From NCBI GenBank assembly GCA_964471535.1, contig CAYYHA010000146.1, positions 1-10,404 on the forward strand: a DNA stretch of 10,404 bases. Direction: 5' to 3'. The DNA comes from CAYYHA01 sp964471535 (lineage in GTDB: Bacteria > Myxococcota > Myxococcia > SLRQ01). Under the pieces are notes generated by a model. It did not search any database. It saw only the letters and a list, made by a program, of their open reading frames with translations, and was not told where the DNA came from. Both the position numbers and the translations under genes were made by a program. Below, piece after piece: positions 1-6,388 of this stretch. The number at the start of each line of letters is the position of its first letter. Within the stretch, counting starts at the first letter, position 1.

Positions 1-83
1 ACTTCCCCTACGATCCGAAGCCGCCCGGGGAGGAGGAGGCGCGGCTCCTCGAGGTTCTCCGCTGTCCGCGGGACTGGGTGTAG
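1..83 (+). CDS. 3' end of a truncated plus-strand gene, product unknown
   Basis: An open frame enters from the left edge and stops at TAG 81-83. It encodes 26 visible residues that begin FPYDPKPPGEEEARLL and end PRDWV. The frame uses mostly G/C-ending codons, like the real genes here, and no other frame at this edge offers a better explanation. The tail is acidic and then ends in Trp-Val. No domain can be assigned from this much sequence. It would converge on the minus-strand acyltransferase gene, leaving 43 bp between the two stop codons. It could be a chance open frame. Confidence 0.4.
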   Translation, partial: FPYDPKPPGEEEARLLEVLRCPRDWV

Positions 84-126
84 GCGCGCGCCCGCCGAAG
101 GCGTGGGGGCTGTGCGCCGGTCCCCC

Positions 127-1017
127 TCAGGGCGTGTCCAGCGGAGGCGCCTTTTCATCCGCCTTCCCGCCGGCGCGCAGCGACCTTTCGATCCGAGCGA
201 GCTCGGCGATGGCCTCCAGGCAGCGCTCCGCCGCCCGCCGCCGCGGGCCCGGCCCGCTGCCCTCGCGCCGGAGATCCTCGAAGTCCAGCGCCTCTCCGAA
301 GATCACGTAGATGGGATGCGCAGCGGGCTGCAGCCAGTTGCGACGAAATTCCTGGGCGAGTGAGTTGGTCAGCCCGTGGATGAAGACGGGGAGCACCGCC
401 GCTCCCTCGGCCTCCAGGACGACCTTGCCGACCCCGGGCTTGGCTTTGAGGAAGCGGTAGGGGTCGTCGCCCTTGTTCCGGGTCCCCTCGGGGTGGATGC
501 CCACCATCGTCCCTGGGACTTCGAGCAGCTCCAGGGTGCGCTCGATGGAAAAGCGGTTGAAGCGCGCGCGCTTCGGATCCCGGAGGATGGGCGGGAACAT
601 CGACATGCCCGACATGAGGAGGTTGATGAGCATGCCGATGGGATTCTCGTAGAAGAAAGTGGAGCGGACGGGGAAGAAGAAACGCCGCGGGAGCTTCGCG
701 CGGGTGGCGATGACGTAGGCGATGGTGAAGAAGTCGAAGAAGGAGCGGTGGTTGGCCACCACCACGATGCGGCTCTTTCGGTCGAAGGCCTTAAGCTTCT
801 CGAGGCCCACCACCCGCAGGCGGCGACCGACGGCGAGGCGCGCCACAGTGGCGACGAAGGTGATGTTCCACAGGTAGACCAGGCCCCGGAGGCGGCGGGC
901 GAAGAAGTCGGCGGTCCGATAGGCCAGCCGCTCCATGGGCGTGAGCTCGGAGAGGGGACGCCTCGCCGAGCGGCCGATCGCTTCGGCGCTCGACGTCTCC
1001 GAACCGAGGTGGCTCAT
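127..1017 (-). CDS. plsC: 1-acyl-sn-glycerol-3-phosphate acyltransferase family protein (PlsC-like)
   Basis: A 296-residue protein of the PlsC/LPLAT superfamily, which transfers an acyl chain to lysophosphatidic acid or a related lysolipid at the inner face of the cytoplasmic membrane. The catalytic HX4D motif is intact as N89-H-R-S-F-F-D95, and the substrate-binding EGTR motif is E177-G-T-R, within the segment GIHPEGTRNKG. A third conserved region, PVFIHG, lies near 210-215. A moderately hydrophobic stretch at about 45-64 precedes the catalytic domain, consistent with membrane association. The tail after about 275 is charged and probably disordered. The start ATG at 1017 overlaps the stop of the upstream SRPBCC gene as ATGA, so translational coupling is likely. 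No strong Shine-Dalgarno sequence is visible. The exact acyl acceptor cannot be told from the sequence, and other acceptors such as ornithine lipids are possible. Confidence 0.88.
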   Translation of the reverse strand: MSHLGSETSSAEAIGRSARRPLSELTPMERLAYRTADFFARRLRGLVYLWNITFVATVARLAVGRRLRVVGLEKLKAFDRKSRIVVVANHRSFFDFFTIAYVIATRAKLPRRFFFPVRSTFFYENPIGMLINLLMSGMSMFPPILRDPKRARFNRFSIERTLELLEVPGTMVGIHPEGTRNKGDDPYRFLKAKPGVGKVVLEAEGAAVLPVFIHGLTNSLAQEFRRNWLQPAAHPIYVIFGEALDFEDLRREGSGPGPRRRAAERCLEAIAELARIERSLRAGGKADEKAPPLDTP

Positions 1018-1946
1018 GGTGCAGGCGGTGCGTCCGAGGTGGGCGGTGGGGCGGCGTCGCCGGAGCCCTGGGCGGGCGGAGGCGGAGCGGCCTCTCCGGG
1101 GTGCGCCGGGGAGGGACCCGCGGCCTCGTCGCCCGACGGTTTCGTTCCGGTGGCGTCCCCAGCGGCCGCGGCCTCGGGGGCGGCCTCCCCCGGAGCAGGG
1201 GCCGTGGCCGCTGGCTCCTCTGCCTCTGCTTGCGCCCCGGCGCCGCCGCGCGTCGCCGTGCCGGCGCGGGCCGTGTCCGCGGCCGCCGTTCCCTCCACGT
1301 CCTCACCCGCGGCAGCCGCCGTCTCCCCCTTCGCAGCCGCCTCTGCGCCGGCCTCGCGCCGGGCTGCTTCCTTCGCCCGCCGCTGCGCCATGCGGATCGC
1401 GTACTCGTCGACCGTCACCGTCTCCACACCCAGGGCCCGCGCCACCGCATCGAGGAAGTGCATCGCGTTGTGGCGCAGCGTCTGCTCGAAGCCCAGCTCG
1501 TTGACCACGCGGCTGACGAAGCCCTCGGGTTCGTAGCTGATGCGGATCGTGGCGACCGTTCCCCCCCGAGCGCCTGGCTGCAAGGTGAGCTGCATCTGCC
1601 AATCGACGACGCCAGGCGTGTCCACCCCGGAGAAGTGGAGGTCGTAGGGGGGATCGTAGGCGCTGACCAGCTCGGTCCAGGTGGTGCCGTCCCGGCGGTA
1701 GACGCGCCGCCGCGTTCCCACCTCGCCCTCCGGCCCTCGCTCGATCACCTCGACCCGGGTGAGGTCGTCCCACAGTTCGGGCCACCGCTCGTGGTCGGCG
1801 ATGACCGCAAAGACCTCCGGAGGTTCGGCGGCGATGAAGCGCCGGTGCTGGATCGTCACCCGCGAGGGCGCGAGGAGGCCGATGACCAAGAAGGCCAAGA
1901 GCGCCACGACGGCCGTCCCGATGGCTGCGAATCCCAGCGTGCGCAT
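1014..1946 (-). CDS. Membrane-anchored SRPBCC-domain protein with long Ala/Pro/Gly-rich tail
   Basis: A 310-residue protein in three parts. Residues 5-25 form one hydrophobic helix (an N-terminal anchor or uncleaved signal). Residues about 29-172 resemble the SRPBCC / polyketide cyclase-dehydrase / START-like fold. Typical marks are the opening strand VTIQHRRFIAAEPPEVFAVI, the motif ADHERWPELWDDLTRVEVIE, and the long C-terminal helix ending HNAMHFLDAVARAL. After about 190 comes a low-complexity tail of some 120 residues, rich in Ala, Gly, Pro and Glu and probably disordered. This fold binds hydrophobic ligands; the ligand here is unknown. I chose ATG at 1946; an in-frame GTG at 1955 would add three residues, and neither start has a good Shine-Dalgarno sequence. 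The gene lies 39 bp after the deoxyhypusine synthase-like gene and overlaps plsC by 4 bp, so all three probably share a transcript. Confidence 0.75.
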   Translation of the reverse strand: MRTLGFAAIGTAVVALLAFLVIGLLAPSRVTIQHRRFIAAEPPEVFAVIADHERWPELWDDLTRVEVIERGPEGEVGTRRRVYRRDGTTWTELVSAYDPPYDLHFSGVDTPGVVDWQMQLTLQPGARGGTVATIRISYEPEGFVSRVVNELGFEQTLRHNAMHFLDAVARALGVETVTVDEYAIRMAQRRAKEAARREAGAEAAAKGETAAAAGEDVEGTAAADTARAGTATRGGAGAQAEAEEPAATAPAPGEAAPEAAAAGDATGTKPSGDEAAGPSPAHPGEAAPPPPAQGSGDAAPPPTSDAPPAP

Positions 1947-1985
1947 CGCGCCCACTGAAGCACGGACCGCCCCGTACGGGAATGG

Positions 1986-3161
1986 CTACGGGAGTGGCGG
2001 CGGGTGCGTGGTGGCGAGCAGCTTCTTCCGCCGCCGCCGCACCGCCGCATCGAGGCGCGCCCGGGCGGCCTCACGTGCCCGGTAGAGGCGGGGCGCCTTG
2101 CGCCGGCGGGTGGAGGAGAGGAGCGCGGCGGTCACGAAGGGGAAGACGGCGGTCACGTCGCAGTGGACGTACTGGCTTCCCATCTCCACCGCATCGGCGC
2201 TCACCTTCCCCCAGGTGTGGCCCTCGCCCGCAGGGCAGGAGGAGAGGGCCCCGTTGTCCACCGGGTCGACGCAGAACTGCACGTCGATGTCGAAGCCGCG
2301 TGCCGGGACCTGCAGGATCTGCTCGAGCGTCGGCTCCCCTTGCAGCGTGTAGTTCTTCGGCACGCCACCACCCAGGATCCAGATCGCCGTCTTCTTGGAG
2401 CCGATGGCGCGGGCGTGGTGCTGCAGCGCCGCCATCTCGAAGACGTCCTCGGCGAGGTCGATCTCCAGGCGGAACGCATCGCCGAAGAGCCGCTTGAGCT
2501 TGACCAGGTTGAGGAAGATCGATCCGTCCTGCACCGCGCCGCAGAAGATGGGGACGTCGTAGCGGTAGCAGGTGGAGAGGAGGGAGCGGCGCGTGGCGCC
2601 CAGCTTCTCCTCGAGTTCGTTCATGCACCGGCCGAGCAGCCAGTGGAACTCGGGCGTGGTCATCCGCCGCTGGAACTCGGGCCGCTGCATGAAGGCAGAG
2701 AAGAGGCGGTCGGTGTCGAGCAGCGTGTCCTCGTGGAAGCCGAGATCGTAGATGCGAATGATGCGGGCGCGCCGGTAGGCGATGTCTCCCGCATCGGGAT
2801 CGATCTCGCGGATGCGATGGCCGATGATCCGGTGGGCGTCGTGGTAAAGGTTCGCACCGGTGGTGGTCAGGCAGGCGACCAGGCCGCGCTCGATGAGGGG
2901 GATGAGGCAGCTTTGGTGCAGCCCCGCCGGTGTCATCGCCCCTGAGAGGGTCAGGAAGACCGTGTGCCCCTCGTCCACCGCCCGCTTCATCAGCAGGTAG
3001 CCGTCTCGCACCTGGCGGCCCACGTAGGCGGGGAAGGCGTGTTCGAAGAGCTCGGACGGTCGTTCTTTGCCCGTGATGGGGCGGGGAGAGACCTCCCGCG
3101 CCCGGTCGAAGTCCACCTGGGCGGCGCGCCGCCTGCTTCCCGTCGTCTTCCGTGTCGGCAT
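1986..3161 (-). CDS. Deoxyhypusine synthase-family protein (bacterial, SpeY-like)
   Basis: A 391-residue cytosolic enzyme of the deoxyhypusine synthase family, which uses NAD and an active-site lysine to transfer an aminobutyl group from a polyamine. Family segments occur in order: TLSGAMTPAG (71-80), TTGANLYHD (100-108), IFCGAVQDGS (205-214), ILGGGVPKN (262-270) and EGHTWGKV (313-320). By remembered alignment with human DHS, catalytic K329 matches K319, W327 matches W317, E323 matches E313 and K287 matches K269. Human H288 appears as N270 and D243 as a hydrophobic residue. Bacteria have no eIF5A, so hypusination is unlikely. A cyanobacterial homologue, SpeY, is needed for homospermidine synthesis, which is a plausible role here. 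The start is the first ATG of the conserved reading (MPTRK); the in-frame extension to 3296 runs into the upstream gene's terminator and is rejected. First gene of the minus-strand cluster. Family sure, substrate not. Confidence 0.87.
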   Translation of the reverse strand: MPTRKTTGSRRRAAQVDFDRAREVSPRPITGKERPSELFEHAFPAYVGRQVRDGYLLMKRAVDEGHTVFLTLSGAMTPAGLHQSCLIPLIERGLVACLTTTGANLYHDAHRIIGHRIREIDPDAGDIAYRRARIIRIYDLGFHEDTLLDTDRLFSAFMQRPEFQRRMTTPEFHWLLGRCMNELEEKLGATRRSLLSTCYRYDVPIFCGAVQDGSIFLNLVKLKRLFGDAFRLEIDLAEDVFEMAALQHHARAIGSKKTAIWILGGGVPKNYTLQGEPTLEQILQVPARGFDIDVQFCVDPVDNGALSSCPAGEGHTWGKVSADAVEMGSQYVHCDVTAVFPFVTAALLSSTRRRKAPRLYRAREAARARLDAAVRRRRKKLLATTHPPPLP

Positions 3162-3185
3162 GGCCGGCGGTCTAGCACAGCGTCC

Positions 3186-3210
3186 GCTTGGGGGCAGCCC
3201 GTTCCCAAGC
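3186..3210. repeat. 7-bp inverted repeat in the leader/promoter region of the deoxyhypusine synthase-like gene
   Basis: GCTTGGG (3186-3192) and CCCAAGC (3204-3210) are perfect inverted copies separated by 11 bp. The repeat lies 25-49 bp upstream of the minus-strand start at 3161 and downstream of the previous gene's terminator. It could be an operator or a weak leader hairpin. I see no convincing -35/-10 pair in this 120-bp interval. Confidence 0.3.
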
Positions 3211-3280
3211 AGGCCGCAGCACGCCACGGCGCATCGTCGCGGCGTCGCCTGGGCCGACCTTGCGCCTCGCCCCGGCGGGA

Positions 3281-3314
3281 CGAAGAAACCCCGCACCCCC
3301 CAAGGGGTGCGGGG
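3281..3314 (-). terminator. Intrinsic terminator of the VWA-domain gene
   Basis: A perfect 11-bp stem (3289-3299 with 3304-3314, arms CCCCGCACCCC / GGGGTGCGGGG) closes a 4-base loop. Read on the minus strand it is followed at once by TTTCTTCG (3288-3281). This is the layout of a rho-independent terminator for transcripts leaving the VWA gene, whose stop codon lies 65 bp upstream at 3380. It also insulates the deoxyhypusine synthase-like gene from read-through. Confidence 0.75.
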
Positions 3315-3316
3315 CC

Positions 3317-3358
3317 GGGTGCCCGGGCGGGGCGGGCACCCTCACCAAGGGTTCTTGG
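3317..3358. repeat. Two further hairpins between the VWA stop codon and its terminator
   Basis: A 9-bp perfect inverted repeat, GGGTGCCCG (3317-3325) with CGGGCACCC (3333-3341), has a 7-base loop. A smaller stem, CCAAG (3345-3349) with CTTGG (3354-3358), has a 4-base loop. With the terminator they form three hairpins in a row in the 3' untranslated region of the VWA transcript. They may protect the 3' end or act as a back-up terminator; neither has a T-tract of its own. Confidence 0.5.
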
Positions 3359-3379
3359 AAGGGGCCGCCCGAGGTGCCG

Positions 3380-4561
3380 TCAGTAGGCGATGCCCGCCTT
3401 CGCGGTCGCTTGAGTCTTGACCACCTCGAGCACCTGGGCGTCGAAGGCGTCCTTCTTTTCGGCTGCATTTCGCTTCAGCCAGGCGGCCCGCGCTTCGGCC
3501 AGGCGGTCGATCCGCGCCCGGAGCTGCCGGCGCTTCTTGGCCAGCGCCTCGAGCTTCTTGCGGCGGGCGGTCTCGTCGAGACCGCGCAAGGCCTCGGGCA
3601 GGGCCTCCTCGTCGCGCAAGGTCTCCTCGACCTTCGCCTCCGCCCCGGTCTCGAGGGCGGTGACCAGATCCGCCTCGGCGGCGGCCGCAGGGGCGGCCGG
3701 TGCGCCGCCCGCGGCGCCCCGCGCGCGGTAGATGGTCCGGGTGGCTGCGGCCACCCGGCCGGCCCCCTCGGCGCGGGCGCGGGCCTCGTCGAGGGCGCGC
3801 TTCGCCCGCTTGCGCTTCTCGGCCCGCCCGGCGAGCACGTAGGTCGCGTCCATCTCCGCCGAGAGCCGCGCCAGCGCCTCGTCGTAGGGCGTCGCCACCG
3901 CGACCATGCCCCCCGACTGGTCGATGGTCAGGAACTCACCGCCACCGAGCCGGGCAATCTTGGCGAAGTGACGCCCGGTGTCCTCCCAGGTGCCGCAGCG
4001 GATGGCGTTCACCACGATGTCCCGTTGCGCTGCCTGGCGCACCGTCTCCTCGTAGGAGGGGACGTCCTGGTAGTCCGTGTGGGGTGGGGCGTCACCCACC
4101 AAGAAGAGGACGCGCAGCGCCCGCACCTCCTTGTCGCTCCATTCGATGCGATGGACCGCGTCGGCAAGGGCCTGGTTCACGTTCTCGGGGCCATCCCCGC
4201 CGCCCCCCGCGGAGAGGGCCATCAGATCTGCGTAGACCGCATCGAGGTCGGGTGTGAGCTGGCTCACCTTCGTCACGTAGGCGTCGCCCTTGTCCCGATA
4301 GGCGACCAGGCCCACGCGGATGTCCGGTGCCGGCTTCCCGCGCGCCACCTCGTTGACGATGGTCCAGATCTTCTGCTTCGCCCCCTCGATGAGGCTGCTC
4401 ATCGAGCCAGTGGTGTCGAGGGCGAAGACCATCTCGACGCGGGGGGGCGTCCCATCCCTCCGGCCCGACATCGCGAGCGCGGCCCGAGGCGACACGAGCC
4501 CGGCGGCGAGAAGGGAGAGGGCGAAGAGGGTGGGGGGCAGCGCGGTGCGGCGTCTCGTCAT
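3380..4561 (-). CDS. Secreted von Willebrand factor A (VWA) domain protein
   Basis: A 393-residue exported protein. Residues 1-30 form a Sec signal peptide (MTRRR, a hydrophobic core, cleavage after AALA). The VWA domain runs from about 42 to 240 and starts VEMVFALDTTGSMSSLIEG. The metal-binding MIDAS is present as D49-x-T51-x-S53, with D123 in GGGDGPENV and D157 in LVGDAPPHTDYQDVP as further candidate ligand positions. Residues about 244-280 and 310-375 are Lys/Arg/Glu/Ala-rich helices likely to form a coiled coil. VWA domains of this kind bind proteins in a metal-dependent way; the partner is unknown. The start is decided by AAGGAG at 4573-4568, six bases from the ATG; the longer in-frame reading up to 5140 lacks such support and overlaps the divergent lipoprotein gene. 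The gene is divergent from the lipoprotein-esterase pair, with 132 bp between starts, and ends in its own terminator. Confidence 0.88.
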   Translation of the reverse strand: MTRRRTALPPTLFALSLLAAGLVSPRAALAMSGRRDGTPPRVEMVFALDTTGSMSSLIEGAKQKIWTIVNEVARGKPAPDIRVGLVAYRDKGDAYVTKVSQLTPDLDAVYADLMALSAGGGGDGPENVNQALADAVHRIEWSDKEVRALRVLFLVGDAPPHTDYQDVPSYEETVRQAAQRDIVVNAIRCGTWEDTGRHFAKIARLGGGEFLTIDQSGGMVAVATPYDEALARLSAEMDATYVLAGRAEKRKRAKRALDEARARAEGAGRVAAATRTIYRARGAAGGAPAAPAAAAEADLVTALETGAEAKVEETLRDEEALPEALRGLDETARRKKLEALAKKRRQLRARIDRLAEARAAWLKRNAAEKKDAFDAQVLEVVKTQATAKAGIAY

Positions 4562-4617
4562 GGCGATCTCCTTCGACGGGCTTGGGGTTCGTGGAACCGG
4601 CGGGTGCCGGGGGGGTC

Positions 4618-4645
4618 TTGACCTCCTCACCCCCTCCACTACGGT
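4618..4645 (+). promoter_or_regulatory. Candidate sigma-70 promoter for the lipoprotein-esterase pair
   Basis: TTGACC (4618-4623) is followed after 16 bp by TACGGT (4640-4645), which matches TAnnnT. The predicted transcription start would be near 4652, about 42 bases before the ATG at 4694. The -10 match is weak. A similar pair, TTGACG with TACCGT, precedes the acyl-CoA dehydrogenase, which gives modest mutual support. Confidence 0.38.
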
Positions 4646-4651
4646 CGGGTG

Positions 4652-4681
4652 CGCCGGACGATCTGTCGGCGGTCTTTTTTT
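4652..4681 (+). promoter_or_regulatory. Terminator-like hairpin plus T7 run in the lipoprotein leader
   Basis: CGCCG (4652-4656) pairs with CGGCG (4667-4671), and AC (4658-4659) pairs with GT (4665-4666). G4657 bulges and the loop is GATCT. Three bases later comes a run of seven T (4675-4681), directly followed by the Shine-Dalgarno GGAGGAG (4682-4688) of the lipoprotein gene. No plus-strand gene upstream needs a terminator, so this may be a leader attenuator, a 5' mRNA-stabilising hairpin, or simply a U-rich ribosome-standby site. Confidence 0.4.
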
Positions 4682-4693
4682 GGAGGAGCTGTC

Positions 4694-5260
4694 ATGCGCG
4701 CGTTCGTCCTCTTGCCCTGCGTCTTCCTCTTTCTCTCCCCGGCGTGCCGCACGCCCGAGGACCGCACCGAAGCGAAGGCCGCCGCGCCCTCGGTGGGAAG
4801 CGCGACGACCCCCCACGCCGAGGGCGGTGCCTCGGCCGGCGAAGGCGGAGGCGCCCAGGCGGCGAAGGTCGCCGCCGGGGAGGAGGCCGGCGACGAGGCA
4901 AAGGCCCCTACGGTGATCCCACCACCGATGAAGGGGCCGGCACCTCGGAACACCTTCCACTTCGATCCGGAAGCCCCCATGGAGGGGCAGCCGGTCGCCC
5001 TGAAGGCGGGGCCCATCACCTTCCGGAACGGCTGCGAGGGCATCGAGTCGGTCGCAGTGCACGTCAACGGCCGCCGCATCGAGGTGACCTGGACGCCGAA
5101 GGCGGTGCCCCCCGATAGGATCTGCACGATGGCGCTCCACGACGACTGGGTCGAGGCGCAGCTCGAGGGCCTGTCTGCGGGGACCTACACGGTCGCTGTG
5201 AACGAGGTGGGGGAGGCCACCCTGACCGTGGCACCCCGCGCGGAGGGCGAGGCCGAGTGA
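4694..5260 (+). CDS. Small lipoprotein with C-terminal beta-rich domain, function unknown
   Basis: A 188-residue lipoprotein. The signal peptide MRAFVLLPCVFLFLSPAC ends in a lipobox with C18 as the probable lipid-bearing residue. Residues about 25-85 are an Ala/Glu/Gly/Pro-rich flexible linker. Residues about 86-182 look like a compact beta-sandwich (alternating hydrophobics, GLSAGTYTVAVNEVGEATLTV near the end). C114 and C144 could form a disulfide. I do not recognise the family. The ATG at 4694 is chosen because GGAGGAG (4682-4688) lies five bases upstream and a proper signal peptide follows; an in-frame GTG at 4649 would place extra residues ahead of the signal peptide. The stop overlaps the next start by 4 bp (GTGA), so it is coupled to the esterase gene and may act with it at the outer membrane. 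Confidence 0.75.
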   Translation: MRAFVLLPCVFLFLSPACRTPEDRTEAKAAAPSVGSATTPHAEGGASAGEGGGAQAAKVAAGEEAGDEAKAPTVIPPPMKGPAPRNTFHFDPEAPMEGQPVALKAGPITFRNGCEGIESVAVHVNGRRIEVTWTPKAVPPDRICTMALHDDWVEAQLEGLSAGTYTVAVNEVGEATLTVAPRAEGEAE

Positions 5261-6309
5261 GGGCAGGGGTCGCTCGGGCGATGCCCTGGCTGGGCGTGGG
5301 CGCCGCCTGTCTCTTCCTCCTCTCCTGCGGCGAGGCTGGGCCCGGAGGCCCCGACGGTGGGGCGGGCCCCGACGCCTCGGCGCCGACCGACGCGGGCGGC
5401 TGGGACGGCGGACCCATCGACGGTGGGGCCGGCGATGGGGGCCCTGGCGACGGCGGGATCGATGGCGGACGCGACGGCGGCACGGCCGAAGGCCCGTGCG
5501 TCACCGGGGGGCTCGCGCCGGGGGACCACAACCTCTCCCTCGTCCACGACGGGCGCCTGCGCCGCTACCTGCTCCACGTTCCCACCGGCGGGGATCCCAC
5601 CGCGCCGCGGCCGCTGGTCCTCGACTTCCACGGCTTCTCGGGATGGAAGGAGCAGCAGGCGGAGTACACAAGGTATCCGCAGCTCGCCGACGAGGAGGGC
5701 TTCCTCGTGGCCCATCCCGACGGCACCGGGACCCCACGGGGTTGGAACGCCGGTGGCTGCTGCGGCTCGGCCGACGCCGAGGACGTCGACGACGTGGGTT
5801 TCGTCCGGGCGATGGTCGAGCAGATCCGCCGGGTGAGCTGCGTCGATCCGCGCCGGGTGTACGCCACGGGCTTTTCGAACGGGGGCATGTTCTCCCATCG
5901 CCTGGCCTGCGAGGCGAGCGACCTTATCGCCGCCGTGGTGCCGGTGGCTGGCGGCAACCTCCTTTCCGACGACGCCTGCCAGCCGAGCCGCCCCGTGCCC
6001 GTGCTGCACTTCCACGGCACCGCCGACCCCATCGTGCGCTACGAGGGCAGCCGCCTGGGCTTCCCCGACATTCCCGTCATGATGGCCGAATGGGCGGCGC
6101 GAGACGGCTGCGATGCGGTGCCCGTCGAGATCTCTCGGATGGGCGACGTCCACTGTGAAACCTGGCCGGGATGCGCGGGCGGCGTGGAGGTGACCTTGTG
6201 TACCATCGACGGAGGGGGTCACGTGTGGCCGGGCACGCTGGGCGCCACGCAGAACATCGACGCCACTTTGGCAGGCTGGAACTTCCTGTCCCGCTTCGCG
6301 CTGCCGTAG
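5257..6309 (+). CDS. Lipoprotein esterase, PHB depolymerase / feruloyl esterase type (LpqC-like)
   Basis: A 350-residue alpha/beta-hydrolase expected on the cell surface or in the periplasm, cleaving ester bonds of polymeric or aromatic substrates. The signal peptide ends LFLLSC, with C24 the likely lipidation site. Residues 34-75 are a DGG-repeat linker. The hydrolase runs from about 88 to 348. The nucleophile is S207 in TGFSNGGMFSH, the likely acid is D257 in FHGTADPIVRYEG, and the base is H322 in DGGGHVWPG. Several Cys (168, 169, 195, 218, 241, 285, 300, 306, 315) suggest disulfides. LVLDFHGFSGWKEQQ (120-134) supplies the oxyanion-hole region usual in this family. GTG 5257 overlaps the previous stop; ATG 5281 is an alternative that still keeps the lipobox. 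The substrate cannot be fixed: polyhydroxyalkanoate, feruloyl or acetyl-xylan esters are all possible. Confidence 0.87.
   Translation: MRAGVARAMPWLGVGAACLFLLSCGEAGPGGPDGGAGPDASAPTDAGGWDGGPIDGGAGDGGPGDGGIDGGRDGGTAEGPCVTGGLAPGDHNLSLVHDGRLRRYLLHVPTGGDPTAPRPLVLDFHGFSGWKEQQAEYTRYPQLADEEGFLVAHPDGTGTPRGWNAGGCCGSADAEDVDDVGFVRAMVEQIRRVSCVDPRRVYATGFSNGGMFSHRLACEASDLIAAVVPVAGGNLLSDDACQPSRPVPVLHFHGTADPIVRYEGSRLGFPDIPVMMAEWAARDGCDAVPVEISRMGDVHCETWPGCAGGVEVTLCTIDGGGHVWPGTLGATQNIDATLAGWNFLSRFALP
5356..5481 (+). repeat. Imperfect DGG-coding repeats (lipoprotein linker)
   Basis: Within the esterase gene, codons for Asp-Gly-Gly recur at irregular spacing over about 42 residues (for example WDGGPIDGGAGDGG). 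This gives a flexible acidic tether between the lipidated Cys and the catalytic domain. Such DGG linkers are frequent in Myxococcota surface lipoproteins. Confidence 0.7.
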
Positions 6310-6320
6310 AATCAGGCGAT

Positions 6321-6388
6321 GCCTCTGGACAGGGATCCCGCCCGCCGGCGCTGGCGGGCGCGCCGCGGCACGGAGCGGCCCCAGAGGC
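6321..6388. repeat. Nested inverted repeats between the esterase and msrP genes
   Basis: An outer pair GCCTCTGG (6321-6328) / CCAGAGGC (6381-6388) encloses an inner pair CGCCCGCC (6339-6346) / GGCGGGCG (6353-6360), each a perfect 8-bp match. The transcript could fold into a two-storey hairpin starting 12 bases after the esterase stop. It has no T-tract. It could be a factor-dependent terminator or 3' stabiliser for the esterase message, or a structured leader for msrP. The remaining 87 bases before the msrP ATG show only its Shine-Dalgarno. Confidence 0.5.

Noticed and set aside
105..126. GGGGG / CCCCC stem between the first partial gene and plsC
   Set aside because: Only five pairs with a 12-base loop and no T-run; expected by chance in such GC-rich DNA.
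376..1536. A 386-codon plus-strand open frame across the acyltransferase and SRPBCC genes
   Set aside because: It is a shadow of two well-supported minus-strand genes; its composition is an Asp/Glu/Gly-rich then Ala/Pro-rich run with no domain.
2004..2945. A 313-codon plus-strand open frame opposite the deoxyhypusine synthase-like gene
   Set aside because: Antisense shadow: the minus strand carries conserved catalytic motifs, and this frame shows no recognisable fold.
4562..5140. An N-terminal extension of the VWA protein back to 5140
   Set aside because: It would lie antisense to the lipoprotein gene and bury a good signal peptide and Shine-Dalgarno at 4561.
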